A stretch of 64,000 nucleotides of DNA from Tethya wilhelma (GCA_964030475.1 CAXIPT010000005.1:186001-250000), one strand, 5' to 3'; counted from the first letter of the stretch, positions 9,531 through 21,775 are shown. Notes: generated from the sequence alone by a model not told the origin. Numbers and translations: made by a program.

Positions 9531-9816
9531 TTTAAGTGTCTTACAATCTAACTTTAATGTCACCAAACTAAAACTTGATCTCTATAAATTTTATGCAAAA
9601 CTGAAGACAATAAACAAAGAAGTCACGTATTGTACAAGATAAACAAAAACCATTATGTTACAAGTAACACTAACTAACACCATTAAAATTAATGAATAAG
9701 TATAATATTAGTATAAATGCAACTTAAAATTGTCAATAAATTTACATCTAAGCTATAGTTACAATGTAAAACTCAGATTATGTACAGTTCAAGAGTTTAT
9801 CTTACCACAATAATTA

Positions 9817-10819
9817 TTATTTACAAAACTTTTTGTAAAGAATACCTCCTACTACCACTCCCACTATAGTAAGCAAGATTGGTATGCCAACACCAAGTCC
9901 AACACCAAGTCCAATTGCCAGACCAGTGTCTGCTGGCTCTCTTCCACTTGTAGCTATAAATGAAAAGGCAAAGAATAGTTCATTTGCCATGTTGGCTCTA
10001 ATAGATAAACTCTAATAATTATGTGCACATAATATAATAATAGTCCACAATAATAATTACAAAGGGTAGCTCCAGAGATATAACTATAATAACTATAACT
10101 GATTATAATAAAATTATTATGCATGATTGCCTATGCTTTATCTACAAAAAACCTGTGTTCAATGTAAGTTTTTCCAGAGGTGTTAAATTAAAGTATGCTG
10201 TACGTGATGTACGTACCTATACTGACTTTTGAGCTACCCAGGGAAAGCGAAATTTCGGCTCTTTTGTTGATTGGATTTGTCGCATTAACATATTGCTGAT
10301 TTGGATCCAGTGGCCTGAGAATGAGAAAGAACTCTTCCTCTTCTTCCTCGATATCATCCTGAATAATGTCAATGTCAACATCCTCGGTTGTTTTGTTCTC
10401 ATGGAATTCCATACTTCTGTTTGTCACAGCAATAAAATCTTCTCCAGCTGTTTTAATTTGTCAAATTAATGTACATGCATGCACATAAAAAGTTTGCCAT
10501 ATTAATAAGCTAGATTATACCTGTAGCTGTTCCATTCATTGTGTCCAATCTTAGTTTCAGAATCTCTCCTTCTGGTACATTTCCTCTGAGTAGAACCACA
10601 GTTACTTTAATTGATCCATCAGATTCCCTCACAGTGTAATCAGGGCTACTGAAACCCAGATGAACTACAAAATTAATTGCCAGATATACATTACAGTGAT
10701 CCTTGGTGATTGCAAAAAATAATCACTTTTTGCATGCACAACTCACTGTCTTGAGCTTGACATGCAGTGGGCGTGAGGAATAACACAGCAAACACAAGAG
10801 AAAATAGGCACAGCATCAT
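9817..10819 (-). CDS. Single-pass membrane protein with one Calx-beta domain
   Basis: Four exons: 10819-10747, 10664-10521, 10447-10217, 9953-9817. All introns are phase 1 with GT-AG ends, total 585 nt, 194 residues plus stop. Residues 1-22 form a signal peptide (MMLCLFSLVFAVLFLTPTAC). Residues about 30-125 are a Calx-beta domain: YTVRESDGSIKVTV, the diagnostic T-A-G-E-D-F, MEFHENKT, then an acidic IIQDDIEEEEEEFFLIL. A hydrophobic helix rich in Gly/Val/Ile follows near the C terminus, ending in a short basic tail KKFCK. Calx-beta domains bind Ca2+ and occur in adhesion proteins, including sponge aggregation factors; here there is one domain and no signalling tail, so a co-receptor or adhesion role is possible (inference). 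A second ATG follows the first directly. Confidence 0.9.
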
Positions 10820-11563
10820 TCCTTTGATTCAACTATTGTTCAGCTTGCTTAACAACCAGTTTAAAATAATAATGATAAACGTTACTCTAAAAATTATATT
10901 ATATGGGGAATGGGAATGGGATATTATATTACAGCATAGATACTATATAGTATATCTATGGTTACAGTCCATAAAAATAATTCATGGTGTTTTGCATGCA
11001 CAGATTAGTGTGTGAAAGAAAATACCCTCCAATTTTATTGCATCATGTGTTCTACATACATGAGTCAGCATATCATCCATTCTATGACATCATAAAATTC
11101 ATGATAATTATATTCATGCAGTGCTATGTGGTAGCAAGAGTCAGCATAACATGGTATGAATATAGTCCACGATAATCATATTCATACAATGTTATGCTCA
11201 CTGGAATCTGTGCTATGCTGACTAAACAGAGCCATAGTCAACACAAGGGCCATGAGTGCATCATGAATTATTGTGATAATATTTTACTAATCAAATTATC
11301 AGAACAACATCCTGACTTTCTTCATGATCAGTGCTGCTTGTCTTTGTCCTATCATAATAATATTGACAGCGCAACACAAATTAATATCTGACACTGCAAG
11401 AGCTAGTTATCAGTCTCCAGGACAACCAAAGGTGACATTATTATTAAAAACATCAACACAGTGCATGCTATGTCATCCTCACAGCTATAATTATTATCAG
11501 CTAGCTGGATAATTATTGATGAACAACAATCTGTCTACCCCAAATGATCATGTTATTGGTCCA
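10820..11563. other. Intergenic, no gene seen
   Basis: AT-rich sequence with short scattered repeats (TATGACTCAGCATA-like). Open frames here are short and lack domains or splice context. It includes the promoter side of the Calx-beta gene. Confidence 0.5.
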
Positions 11564-11715
11564 CTATAGTGGTACAGCTGCCACAATGGAGGTCACACTG
11601 TACTCACTAGTCCTAATTCCACCAGGGGGTGGACTCCAGGAGACAGAGAAGGTCTCTCCTGCCACTGGGAAACTATACACACTGGATCCACTGGGGGAGC
11701 TGGGAGGACTAGTAC
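11564..11715 (-). pseudogene. Isolated FN3 exon fragment with frameshift
   Basis: Carries the FN3 start PAPPVDPVC and, in another frame, SFPVAGETFSVSWSPPPGG and EYSVTS. The base change GTGTGTATAGTTTCC against GTGTGTAGTTTCC in the paralogues shifts the frame. No TM, sushi or second FN3 exon is near. A dead remnant of the receptor array. Confidence 0.75.
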
Positions 11716-11995
11716 TATAGCTAGTAGTGTGACTCCCTGTCGTGTGTCTGAACAAGGTACGTGTTTGTCTAGTAAGAACCAAAAATTAAGTGCCAAAGAG
11801 CTTGTGATCATGATGTTATGTATAAATAATAATACATGATCTTTTATTATCAGTTTGTTTCTAATTGTGTACAAGCTAGAATAAAAATAAGAACATCAAA
11901 CAAGAACAACAACGAAAACCTATAGATGATACCGTATTGTAACTGCCACTGTGTGTCCACATTACTGTTTAGATTTTACACACTAGTGTGTTAAG

Positions 11996-12032
11996 CCATA
12001 GATAATTAACACGTAGTGTTAATTATCTATGG
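11996..12032. repeat. Perfect 17-bp inverted repeat, 3-nt loop
   Basis: CCATAGATAATTAACAC, gta, GTGTTAATTATCTATGG. Not inside a gene; no U-tract or other regulatory context. Confidence 0.9.
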
Positions 12033-12342
12033 TTAAGCAACACCTTTTGCCTGTTGCCATGGAACGTTTGATGTGGTTTAAATTCAAAGAAGCATATCTT
12101 CATTTGGATGAACTTTTCTGAGGATTGAATATTAAAATAATAATTTTCAACATCTTAGCAATCATTAATGGGACTATAAAGTCTCAACTATATTCATGAC
12201 CTTATTTGTGCGTGTGAGGCCCAACAATACTATGCATGAATGTGCTTAGAAATCATAATAAATTACTATTCATCTTAGAAGTCATAGCCATCCTCCAACA
12301 CCATGATTGGTCTTTTAATGCTTTGCACAGCATTATCAAACT

Positions 12343-12644
12343 TCATCTTCTCCTTCCTGTTGGTCCATAGGCCACATTCTCTCCCATCTCAAACCTCTCT
12401 GTCTTGAGAGAAGAGGGAGGGACGTCTTCATACTCTGGGCTGGACTCATGTTGCAATTGCTGTTGACCATTACCACCGCCACCACTAGTGTTCATCTTAC
12501 CTCTTCTAGATCTCCCCAAACAATAGTACATGATCAGTAGACCAAGAAGAAGACCAGTGAAGAATGTGATGATGGTGGTGGGAAGAAGCACTGATATGGC
12601 TACCACTCCAGCACAACTTAGTAATGATTCTGTAGGTTCAGCAG
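12343..12644 (-). CDS. Orphan TM-plus-tail exon F of a receptor (possible alternative last exon)
   Basis: Exon starts after ttgcag at 12644 in phase 1 and ends with TGA at 12343. It encodes a short stalk, a TM helix (VVAISVLLPTTIITFFTGLL), a basic stop-transfer (RSRRGK), a Gly/Gln-rich stretch, PEYEDVPP, and a C terminus GENVAYGPTGRRR. The same NVAYGP motif ends the tails of the three neighbouring receptors. No ectodomain exons lie between it and the stop of the receptor at 13091, and its phase is compatible with the upstream ectodomain exons. It could be an alternative tail for that gene or the last exon of a gene that lost its ectodomain. Confidence 0.7.
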
Positions 12645-13090
12645 CTGCAAGTGCAAAATTATTGATAGCTGCCACAAAAAACTTTGGAAGTCTGCCTTAT
12701 TTAACATGCTGTATAATACAATCATGTATAATTATCATACATGTATATACATGCATGGAAGAAACTTACTGACATCCATATGTATAATACAGAAGTCTAT
12801 AGATATAGCAGCTGGTGATGATAACTCAAACTGATAAACTTATTTTATTCAGATTGATTGAGATACTTCACAAAAAATAATGAAATGAAAAACCATTATA
12901 TGTATCCGTAAACGGTATTATCGGAATGTTGTTTATAGAATTACAATAATCAACATAAACAGTTAAAGCCAAAGCAGTGAGCTACATAAACACATGCAAT
13001 AAAACTATGCACAAAATAAACATAATCACTAAGTGATTCTATATACATCATGTAAACATGATAATGATGATGATGGGTGCATTTGTGTAC

Positions 13091-15390
13091 TCAGCGTCTT
13101 GTATGAACAGGGCCATAAGCCACATTTCCAGTGGTCTCAATATCTTCAGGTTCCTTCTTCATAACTTCAGGCTCTTCATATATGGCCCCACCTGATGGTT
13201 GGGGAGGGTCTTGTAACTCAATGTCACTCTTGGGAGGTTGGACTCTTCTCAACTTGATACAGACAAGGACAGAGATGACCCCAATGATGACCCCCAGAGC
13301 CAGAGAGAAGAGGAACGTCAAGATAAAGGTGATACCAACAGCAGTACTTGTACAAACTGGAAGTGGAAGAAATGTGAAAAAATATAGCATGGACTCAAAG
13401 ATACTGGTGAAAAAAAAATGCAATGTCATAAGACCAGGATGTAGTGTTCAAAAATAAATTTTTTAATCTTTAACTAGATCTATCACATACTTGCTGTGGT
13501 GGGGTATTGCCATTGAGAGCTAAAGACATTGTACATAGCAGTGAATGTTGATGGGCAGTAGCCTGATTGAGCTGAGTAGACAGCACTGATACAGTCAACA
13601 GATTCAAATCTGGCATTGTTTATAGTAGGAGGTAATATCCTATCTGTTACAAGGCCTAAAATTTGATTGCAATTGAAGACAACAAAATTAATTTACGAGC
13701 AATGATACTACTTCAACATACACATGCAAGTAGGTGCAGTTCCATTCCATTGGCCATCAGTCCCACAGAGCCTTGTCTCCTCACCAACCAGCTCATATCC
13801 CACATCAGTCCTACAGTTGTAGGTGGCAATGGTCCCAGGAAGAAGAAAATCATCATTGTAAGTAATATCACCACCATCCGGTTGTACCAGATCCACACAA
13901 GCTAAAATGTATACACGTGCACATTCCAGAAATGCTTTTTAAAAAAACATGTCAGATAAAATCACTATCCCACTAACCTCTTCTAAACTATCCATCGACT
14001 TTCACTGTCTGTCCTCCATTACTGGCAGTGACAGTGTAGCAGTAGAGACCACCATCTACCAGGTCTGTTGGGAGAGACAGAGAAAGAACAGATCCACTCG
14101 TTGTTGAACTTATATCAGTATGAGTTTCTTGGACACATCCAGGGTCACTGCAATATCGAATGGAGCAACTAATGCTCCCAACTTCAGTAAACAGGCACAA
14201 GACTCTAACACCCACATCAACACTCACAGTCAACACAGGGTTCATAAAATCTGCATAATTATTAAAGTTAATACATACATACATTGCTATAGTTATTAGT
14301 TTTACTTAGTCTATTTACCAGATAAACATACCTATTTCCCTCTGTATTGCTTGTCCTTGTCCTATAACATTGACAGCAACAACACTGACATTGTAAGAGT
14401 CTCCAGGACAGTCAGAGGTGACATTGAATACATCAACACACACTCCACCCTCACAGAACCAGAGACACCTGTACACACCTCTGTGGGAAACTATAATAGT
14501 TATGATAATAATAATAAAGTTAAAACCTTGGTAACAATACAATATTTATATTAATGACATGCAAGGTCATCACACTTAAGTTTACTCACTGTAAATGGAG
14601 ACTCTACTATCTGTGTTCTTATGCTCAACAAGTGAACGTGACCAGTTACTGAGTATGTAGGTATCCATACCACAGAAGGCTGAGAAGATACTGGAGTTTT
14701 AAATGGTCAAAGGATTATTTGACAATATAATATGTTACTAGTGAGTGGCTTACTCACATCTCAGATTTACTATCTCTGTCTCACTCATCTCACTGGTGAA
14801 TCCACAGTCAGTGGTGATAGTCTGAGCTGTGAAGGTACAGGCTTGCCCCAAGGCTGTCCACCCAGAACATGATGTCATCAGTCCACTAGTGGTACAGCTG
14901 CCACAGTCTCCAGTGGAGGTCACACTGTACTCAGCCCCTCCCACCACTCCACCAGGGGGTGGACTCCAAGAGACAGAGAAGGTCTCTCCTAGGCCTGGCA
15001 CTGGGAAACTACACACTGGATCCACTGGGGGAGCTGGGAGGACTGTTTGGTATTAATATAATAATATTATATTATATTATTATATCAGTCATAATAATAT
15101 TATATTAATTATTATACACGCTTATGTACATGACATTTTGTCACTTTTTGAAATCAGAAATTTATTATAGTCATGCAATCCACATTCTCTTACCTCCTGC
15201 TCCAACACGCAGTGTCTCACTTCCAATAGTTACTACTCTTGAAATGGTACACCTGATCTCTGTTCCATTTAGATCACTAGTAGCATTGAAGGTCAGTGTT
15301 GATGTGTACTCATCACCATTCCTTGGAATAGTAGAAACACTAAGACCTCCACAACTTCCACTACCACTGGGACCTCCAAAGTTAGAGTGA
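13091..15390 (-). pseudogene. Modular receptor G: Ig, FN3, FN3, Ig-like, sushi, Cys-rich exon, TM, tail (damaged)
   Basis: Exons in order: partial Ig to 15194; FN3-1 15042-14758 (95 codons); FN3-2a 14690-14590; FN3-2b 14490-14332; Ig-like 14250-13978; sushi 13901-13722 (60 codons, CxxGY-type pattern with four Cys); Cys-rich exon 13655-13491; TM/tail 13356-13091. The tail carries AIYEEPEV and GNVAYGPVHTRR. FN3-2b is 79 nt shorter than its paralogue at 18082-17845, which breaks the frame, and the Ig-like exon has an in-frame TAG at 13988-13990. The first Ig exon lacks its 5' half and no signal peptide is found. TM and sushi exons are intact and could be used by other transcripts. Confidence 0.8.
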
Positions 15391-16784
15391 ATAATTGTCA
15401 ATGATCATACATTACTGCATGACTACATACAAGTAGATTAATGCTTATTTAATCTATACCTTTTATTATGTATCCAGATAAGAGTAGAAGCTGACCAAAA
15501 CCATTCATACTGAGAGCATCAATCATTATAGACTTTGTCTCTAGATGCTGCTTATACCAACGTTGTTGTTTTTTTGTTCTTTTTGCAGTACTGAAACTGG
15601 TAAAGATCATAATATCAAAAGCTCAAAAGCTCAAAATATGAAATGGCAGCACATGTATGTCTATAACAGTTACTATAATATTATACATTTTGCAAGCACA
15701 ATACATGCTTCATGTATAGTTCTAGTACACAGAAAGTGAATAAAATTGTCTCAGCTAACTGTTATGTTGTATTGTACGAACAGGACCATAAGCCACATTT
15801 CCAGTGGTCTCAATATCTTCAGGTTCCTTCTTCATAACTTCAGGCTCTTCATATATGGCCCCACCTGATGGTTGGGGAGGGTCTTGTAACTCAATGTCAC
15901 TCTTAGGAGGTTGGACTCTTCTCAACTTGATACAGAGAAGGACAGAGATGACCCCAATGATGACCCCCAGAGCCAGAGAGAAGAGGAACGTCAAGATAAA
16001 GGTGATACCAACAACAGTGTCTGTACGAACTGCATGGAAGGGGATGAGAAAAGGATAGCAATGACTTGATCACATATAGAAAAAAACAATTTCTTTAAAA
16101 CTAAAGGAGCATGCAATGATAAGCAAAAAGCCCCTGTAGTCTAGTGTAGTCTGGAAATAATAGCCCACGTTTGAATTAATACCTCTACAAACTGGTGTCT
16201 CTCCACTCCAGAGTCCATTGGTCTGACATAAACGAGTGTTGTCACCTGATAACTCATACCCTGAGTCACAGCTGTAAGTGGCAACTGTCCCAGGTGAAAG
16301 AGAACTATCAGTGAATGTAACTCTCCCACTGCTTGGACCACTGACTCTTGGACAAGCTACATGAAACAATAAAGGTGCTGAGATCAATTATAGAATTCTT
16401 GAAAGTGGTGCTTAATTTGTGTACCTGATCTAAACTCATCATTGAGCTGTACTGTCTGTCCTCCAATGCTGGCAGTGACAGTGTAGCAGTAAAGACCATT
16501 ATCTACCAGGTCTGTTGGAAGAGGTAGAAATAGAACAGATCCACTTGACGTAGAGTTCATATCAGTGAGACTTTCCTGGACACAGCCTGGGTCACTGCGA
16601 TATCGAATGGAGCAACTAATGCTCCCAACTTCAGCAAACTGGCACACCAAGACTCTCCTGCTTACATCAACAATCACAGTCAGCAAACGAGTACTAAAAG
16701 CTATTAATAAATGAGAGCATCAAAAATTTACTACAGCTTGAAAAATATTAAATTCGCTATTTATAAAGTCCATCTGGTTTGAGA

Positions 16785-17160
16785 ATGCGGCCGGAAGTGA
16801 AATAGTGAGATTCATGCAATACTTTTCTTATGGNCCAGAATGTGTTGAGCCAACTTTGACAGCACAAAGTAAGTTCTTTTCATGGATAGTACATTCCTTT
16901 ATACTCGTTTCAATCTCAAATAGGCCTAAACAAAAACTAGAAAGCTTTGAAACTTAGTGTATAAATTCATGTACTAGACAATGCAGCCATCTTTGTATGT
17001 AGAGTTCAAAGGTCATTATCCACGTGGCATTATTATGCGCATGCGCATTAGCCTCCTCCAGCATAATGAAATACATTGTAGCTGAAACTCAAGCTTTTTG
17101 TAGGGACTAACCAGCCTCTAATAGTCTCCACACTGTAGTGTTGAAAAAAGTGAATGAACA
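16785..17160 (+). mobile_element. Repeat family C, copy 1
   Basis: About 370 bp (CAACTTTGACAGCACAAAGTAAG ... TTTGTAGGGACTAACCAGCC ... GAACAAGTAGTAAAA) matching the reverse complement of 21776-22110. Contains an N at 16834. Lies next to MITE A copy 2 inside receptor B. Confidence 0.75.
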
Positions 17161-17557
17161 AGTAGTAAAAATTTCAAAAAAATAAGTAGTGTAGGAATGG
17201 GCAGTGCGGTAAAAAGCATTGGAACAAGGCATGTCTCAATTTCGGCACATGACTACTTCATTTTTTATGTCCAACTCTTGGCCAGCAGTCCACTTTAAGT
17301 TGCCTATCTTGTTATGGTTTACTCCACTGCTTAGCCAACTGATTAGTAGGAATTTGAACCAATGCAACAACAAGATATGGTACTATAGTAGTACAGATCA
17401 TTGCATTTATGACACAGAGGATCCATATATATATAGGGATCAAGAATAAATCAAAAATGAAGTAGTCATGTGCCGAAATTGAGACATGCCTTGTTCCAAT
17501 GCTTTTTACCGCACTGCCCATTCCTACACTACTTATTTTTTTGAAATTTTTACTACT
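17161..17557. mobile_element. MITE family A, copy 2 (full length, exonic insertion)
   Basis: Near-perfect inverted termini of about 100 bp: AGTAGTAAAAATTTC ... GTGTAGGAATGGGCAGTGCG ... CACATGACTACTTCATT and its complement. Inserted in the Ig-like exon of receptor B, directly after the codons for the conserved PTDLVDD. Confidence 0.9.
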
Positions 17558-18660
17558 TGTCATCTACTAGATCCGTTGGGAGTGGTAGGGATAGAACAGA
17601 TCCACTCGTTGTTGAACTTATATCAGAATGACTTTCCTCGACACAGCCTGGGTCACTGCGATATAGAATGGAACAAATAATGTTCCCAACTTCAAAAAAC
17701 TGGCACAAGACACCATCATCCACATCAACACTCACAGTCAGAACAGGGTTCGTAAAATCTGTATATTGAAATTAATATAAATAATTATTATGCATACATT
17801 GCTAGTTTTTAGTATTACTTAGTTTATTTACCAGATGAACATACCTATTTCCCTCTGCACTGTTTGTCCTTGTTCCACAACATTGACAGCACTAACAATA
17901 ACAGTGTAAGAGTCTCCAGGACAGTCAGAGGTGACATTGAAGACATTGACACACACTCCACCCTCACAGCTGTCAGCTACTGGGAGTTGTCTTGAAGAAC
18001 AGACAGTCCCTGAACCAGAGGTATACTCCAATAGGAAATGGGTCGCTGAATCAGAGACACCTGTACACACCTCTGTGGGAAACTATATAGTTATGATGAT
18101 ACAAAACCTTGGTAACAATATAATGCCATGCACGATCATCATACTCAAGTTTCACTCACTGTAAACGGAGACTCTACTATCTGTGTTCTTATGCTCAACA
18201 AGGGACCAGTTACTGAGTATGTAGGTATCCACACCACAGACAGCTGAGAAGATACTGGAGTTTTAAATGGTCAAGGGATTATTTGACAATATAATATGTT
18301 ACTAGTGAGTGGCTTACTCACATCTCAGATTTACTATTTCTGTCTCACTCATCTCACTGGTGAATCCACAGTCAGTGGTGGTAGTCTGAGCTGTGAAGGT
18401 ACAGGTTTGTCCTGATGCTGTCCACCCAGAACATGATGTCATCAGTCCACTAGTGGTACAGCTGCCACAGTCTCCAGTGGAGGTCACACTGTACTCAGCC
18501 CCTCCCACCACTCCACCAGGGGGTGGACTCCAAGAGACAGAGAAGGTCTCTCCTGGAACTGGGAAACTACACACTGCATGGATCCACCGGGGGAGCTGGG
18601 AGGACTGTAGAGTTGATTATGTACACAAAGGATGGAAGAAAAGCAACACAATTGATATAG

Positions 18661-18729
18661 CCTCGTTCCCAGGCTCCTCCTTTGCGAATATTTTCAAAAT
18701 ATTCGTGAAGGAGGAGCCTGGGAACGAGG
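18661..18729. repeat. Foldback repeat, 33-bp arms
   Basis: CCTCGTTCCCAGGCTCCTCC ... GGAGGAGCCTGGGAACGAGG with a short AT-rich loop, in the Ig to FN3 intron of receptor B. Related ends occur at 1077-1127, 1272 and 40060-40103. Confidence 0.9.
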
Positions 18730-19752
18730 GTACAGTTGACAAACAATAATTAAAGGGGAACAAGGATAATTAGAGAAGCAATTAACTAAATTGTTGACAA
18801 TCTACCTCCAACTTGTAAGGTATCACTGCCTACAATTGCTCCACCAATAACACCACACACAATCTCTTGTCCATTATCATCTCTAGATGCAGTATTAATA
18901 GTTAGAATTGAAGTGTAGCTACTACCAGACACTCCTACACTCTGAGCAGTAAATCTCCCACTATCACAGCTGTCTGAATCCCCTGAGGGTGACTCGACGT
19001 TGTATTGAGAGTGCTGTAACAAAAGACTTCCAGAGCAGGGTATCTCAATTCCAGTTCCAGCCCATCTTGTTAATTATATCATTAGTACTGAAATCTAGTA
19101 CAGTACAAGTGTAGTTGACTACTTCTCCTTCGATGATACATCCTTTTCCAGCTGTACGTTGAGGAGGAAGGATGAGCTGTCCAAAGACAGAAATGACTGC
19201 AAATTATTAGAGATGGTATTGTTATTTCAATTGTCACTGTGCAAGAGATATATAAATCTAATTTACCTGCAGAATCCAGGAGTAAAACAATCAGCAAAAC
19301 ATCCATGACCACACAAGTGGTAGCCAGAGGATCAAATTAAGTTGGGTAAGGATCATTACAGTCATAATGATGGTTCAAAGAATAATCCCATCTTTGAATA
19401 CCCCCCTGCAAATTAAACTAATTAATAGTTTACATTCTGTTTATAGTAAAAATAATGATATTTGAGCTAATTTGGCATAATTATCTCAATCTGCACAATG
19501 ATGTGTCTGGTAACTTGATCACAAAATGCACTCTAAAAATTACTTTAATGTGTGTAAAACTGACTAAAACATGCATGACTTTACTTCTAGAAGATTCCAT
19601 ATTATGCAACATGACACACAGAAACAAGTTGTAACCAGTTTTAAACCAGTTGTAAGTGAACAGACATAAACAACCACAAAAACATAACATTTACAAGTTC
19701 ACAGTTATATAATAATTCTCGCACAAAGATTACCACAATAATCAATCATCAC

Positions 19753-20528
19753 TCAGTTAGTGTGTGAATGAACAGGACCATAAGCCACATTTCCAGTGGT
19801 CTCAATGTCTTCAGGTTCCTTCTTCATAACTTCAGGCTCTTCATATATGGCCCCACCTGATGGTTGGGGAGGGTCTTGTAACTCAATGTCACTCTTAGGA
19901 GGTTGGACTCTTCTCAACTTGATACAGAGACGATCAGAGATGACCCCAATGATGACCCCCAGAGCCAGAGAGAAGAGGAACGTCAAGATAAAGGTGATAC
20001 CAACAGCAGTACCTATTGGAATACAAGCTGTATATGCCAGAAAAGTGTACAATTATTATATACACTAACTTCATGGGCTTTCGCTCATAACCATGTGACA
20101 GATGTACCTGATGTAGGTGGATACATCCACTGGCCACTGGAACACTCTGGATTAGAACATTCATACTTTGCAACAAAGGATGATGGACAGTAGCCAGATT
20201 CCACTGAATACGTTGCTTGAGTACAATCAACAGACGCCAATGTACCCTTGTTCACAGAAGGTAGGAATTGCAACTCAACAGAACCTTTGTTTGAAAATTT
20301 AGCGTAATACAATGAACCTATACACATTTAAAAATTAACTTGGCTTACAGTTACAAAAAGGAGCTGATCCATCCCACTCTCCATTAGACTGACATTGACG
20401 ACTCTCCACCCCAACTAGGGTGTATCCTGGTGAGCAGTTGTAAGAGGCAACAGTCCCAACTCTGAGGGAATCATCACTGAAGGAGATACTACCAGCTGTT
20501 GATGGTTGAAGATGTTTACACATCATAC
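19753..20528 (-). CDS. Modular receptor A, 3' part: sushi, Cys-rich exon, TM, tail
   Basis: Exons 20528-20349 (sushi, 60 codons: GTVASYNCSPGY, CQSNGEWDGSAPFC), 20317-20108 (Cys-rich, 70 codons), 20027-19753 (TM and tail, stop TGA). All are phase 1 and open. TM is ILTFLFSLALGVIIGVIS followed by KLRR. The tail holds AIYEEPEV and GNVAYGPVHSHTN. Sushi domains mediate protein binding outside the cell. Upstream of 20528 only repeats are found for more than 2 kb, so signal peptide and Ig/FN3 exons are lost, far away, or absent. The tail differs from receptor G mainly in its last residues. Confidence 0.8.
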
Positions 20529-20699
20529 CTGGTCAAATAAAAGCATTATACAAGTAATAAAATAGGGTGTCCAACGTCAAATTTCAAGAGCAGCAAATTG
20601 AAGTCATTGCTAGTTATTTGTGTAGACCTACTATAGGTCAACTGAAAAATATATATGGCTTGATGTAATCATGCATTGTTTTCCTTCACGTAAAAAATA

Positions 20700-21066
20700 A
20701 GTATTGTAGGAATGGGCGATGTGTTAAAAGTATTGGAACAAGGCATTGTCTCAATTTCGGCACATGACTACTTCATTTTTATTCTTGCTCCCTCATACAG
20801 ATCCTCAGTGTTACAAATGGAATGCATAATAATTATTATTATGATCTGTACATGCAATAGTATATCGTAGCTTATACAATTGCATTGGTTCAGTTCTTAC
20901 TAATCAGTTGACTATAAGCAGTGAAGTAAATAATAACAGACAGGTAACTTAAGTTGTATACTGCTAGCTAAGAGTTGGGCATAAAAAATGAAGTAGTTAT
21001 GTGCTGAAATTGAGACAATGCCTTGTTCCAATACTTTTTAACACACGGCCCATTCCTACACTACTT
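20700..21066. mobile_element. MITE family A, copy 3
   Basis: GTAGGAATGGGCGATGTG ... TTTCGGCACATGACTACTTC at the left and its complement at the right, AT-rich core with CAATTGCATTGGTTC. Ends diverged a few percent between the two termini. Confidence 0.85.
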
Positions 21067-21769
21067 ATTAAGCCTCAGCGCGTGCGTAGCACGTGCAGAG
21101 GATTACGGTAGTCGTTTTGTGTGTGTGTCTGTCTGTTACTAGATTATCTGAAGAATGGCAGCTCTATGGTCCAAACGGAAGGTACTTACGTTCATGAATC
21201 AAAATTATCTAGAAATTTGTTGTGTAGAATCTTGCAAAACACTGTAGTTTCTGAGATTGGACGCTTTTGTGCTTCTTTTGGGCGCTTAGCTTCGAACCGC
21301 ACCCATTGATCCCGCCCCGTATAGTGTGCGTTATCTAGAAACAGCATGGGTCGACTCCTAGAAGGACTTGAGTTTGGTTGGCTTATATTAGCTGCTGGAA
21401 CAGGTAAGTAACTCATTGATTACAAATTGAATATAGTGAGATAATACTTTGTGTAGAAGTATCCATCATAGTAGGTTAGTTGAGTGCTTTGTATCAATGC
21501 CTGACGGTCAGGCTGACTGGCAGATACCGTACTGAGATCTACGTACAGCTGAGCATAATTTCAGTACTATAAGCGTCAAAACTATATTCAATGAATTTCT
21601 AAACAGAGATTTAAATATTATAACTAGAACAATTTTGCTAGGCTGACACCTCTCAGTGGACCGTCACGGTGCCCGGCTGGTCCTTAGTAGGTCACACATG
21701 CATGTTTTAGTAGTTATGCATCAGTGCTAGTTGAGTGCGCCGAGGCTTATGCACCTTGGTGCTTTCATT
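21067..21769 (+). mobile_element. Repeat family B, copy 2 (full length)
   Basis: Begins TTAAGCCTCAGCGCGTGCG and ends GTGCGCCGAGGCTTATGCAC-CTTGGTGCTTTCATT. Contains AACAGGTAAGTAACTCA and the CTGTCTGTTACTAGATTATC segment. No ORF of note. Confidence 0.8.
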
Positions 21770-21775
21770 TTTTTT

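Larger units (their letters stand above)
15755..19306 (-). pseudogene. Modular receptor B: signal peptide, Ig, FN3, FN3, Ig-like x2, sushi, TM, tail (damaged)
   Basis: Signal-peptide exon 19306-19267 (MDVLLIVLLLDSAG); Ig 19196-18806; FN3-1 18604-18322; FN3-2a 18254-18160; FN3-2b 18082-17845; Ig-like copy 1 from 17758, broken at about 17560 by MITE A; Ig-like copy 2 16700-16425 (92 codons, open); sushi 16356-16183; TM/tail 16029-15755 with AIYEEPEV and GNVAYGP. It lacks the Cys-rich exon between sushi and TM. Ig exon length 391 nt is one base off a multiple of 3; the shift lies near 19070-19080. FN3-1 is 283 nt, with an extra TGCA after GGATCCA giving a TAG. So three independent lesions. The phase-1 exon plan is otherwise complete and shows the family layout best. 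Confidence 0.82.
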
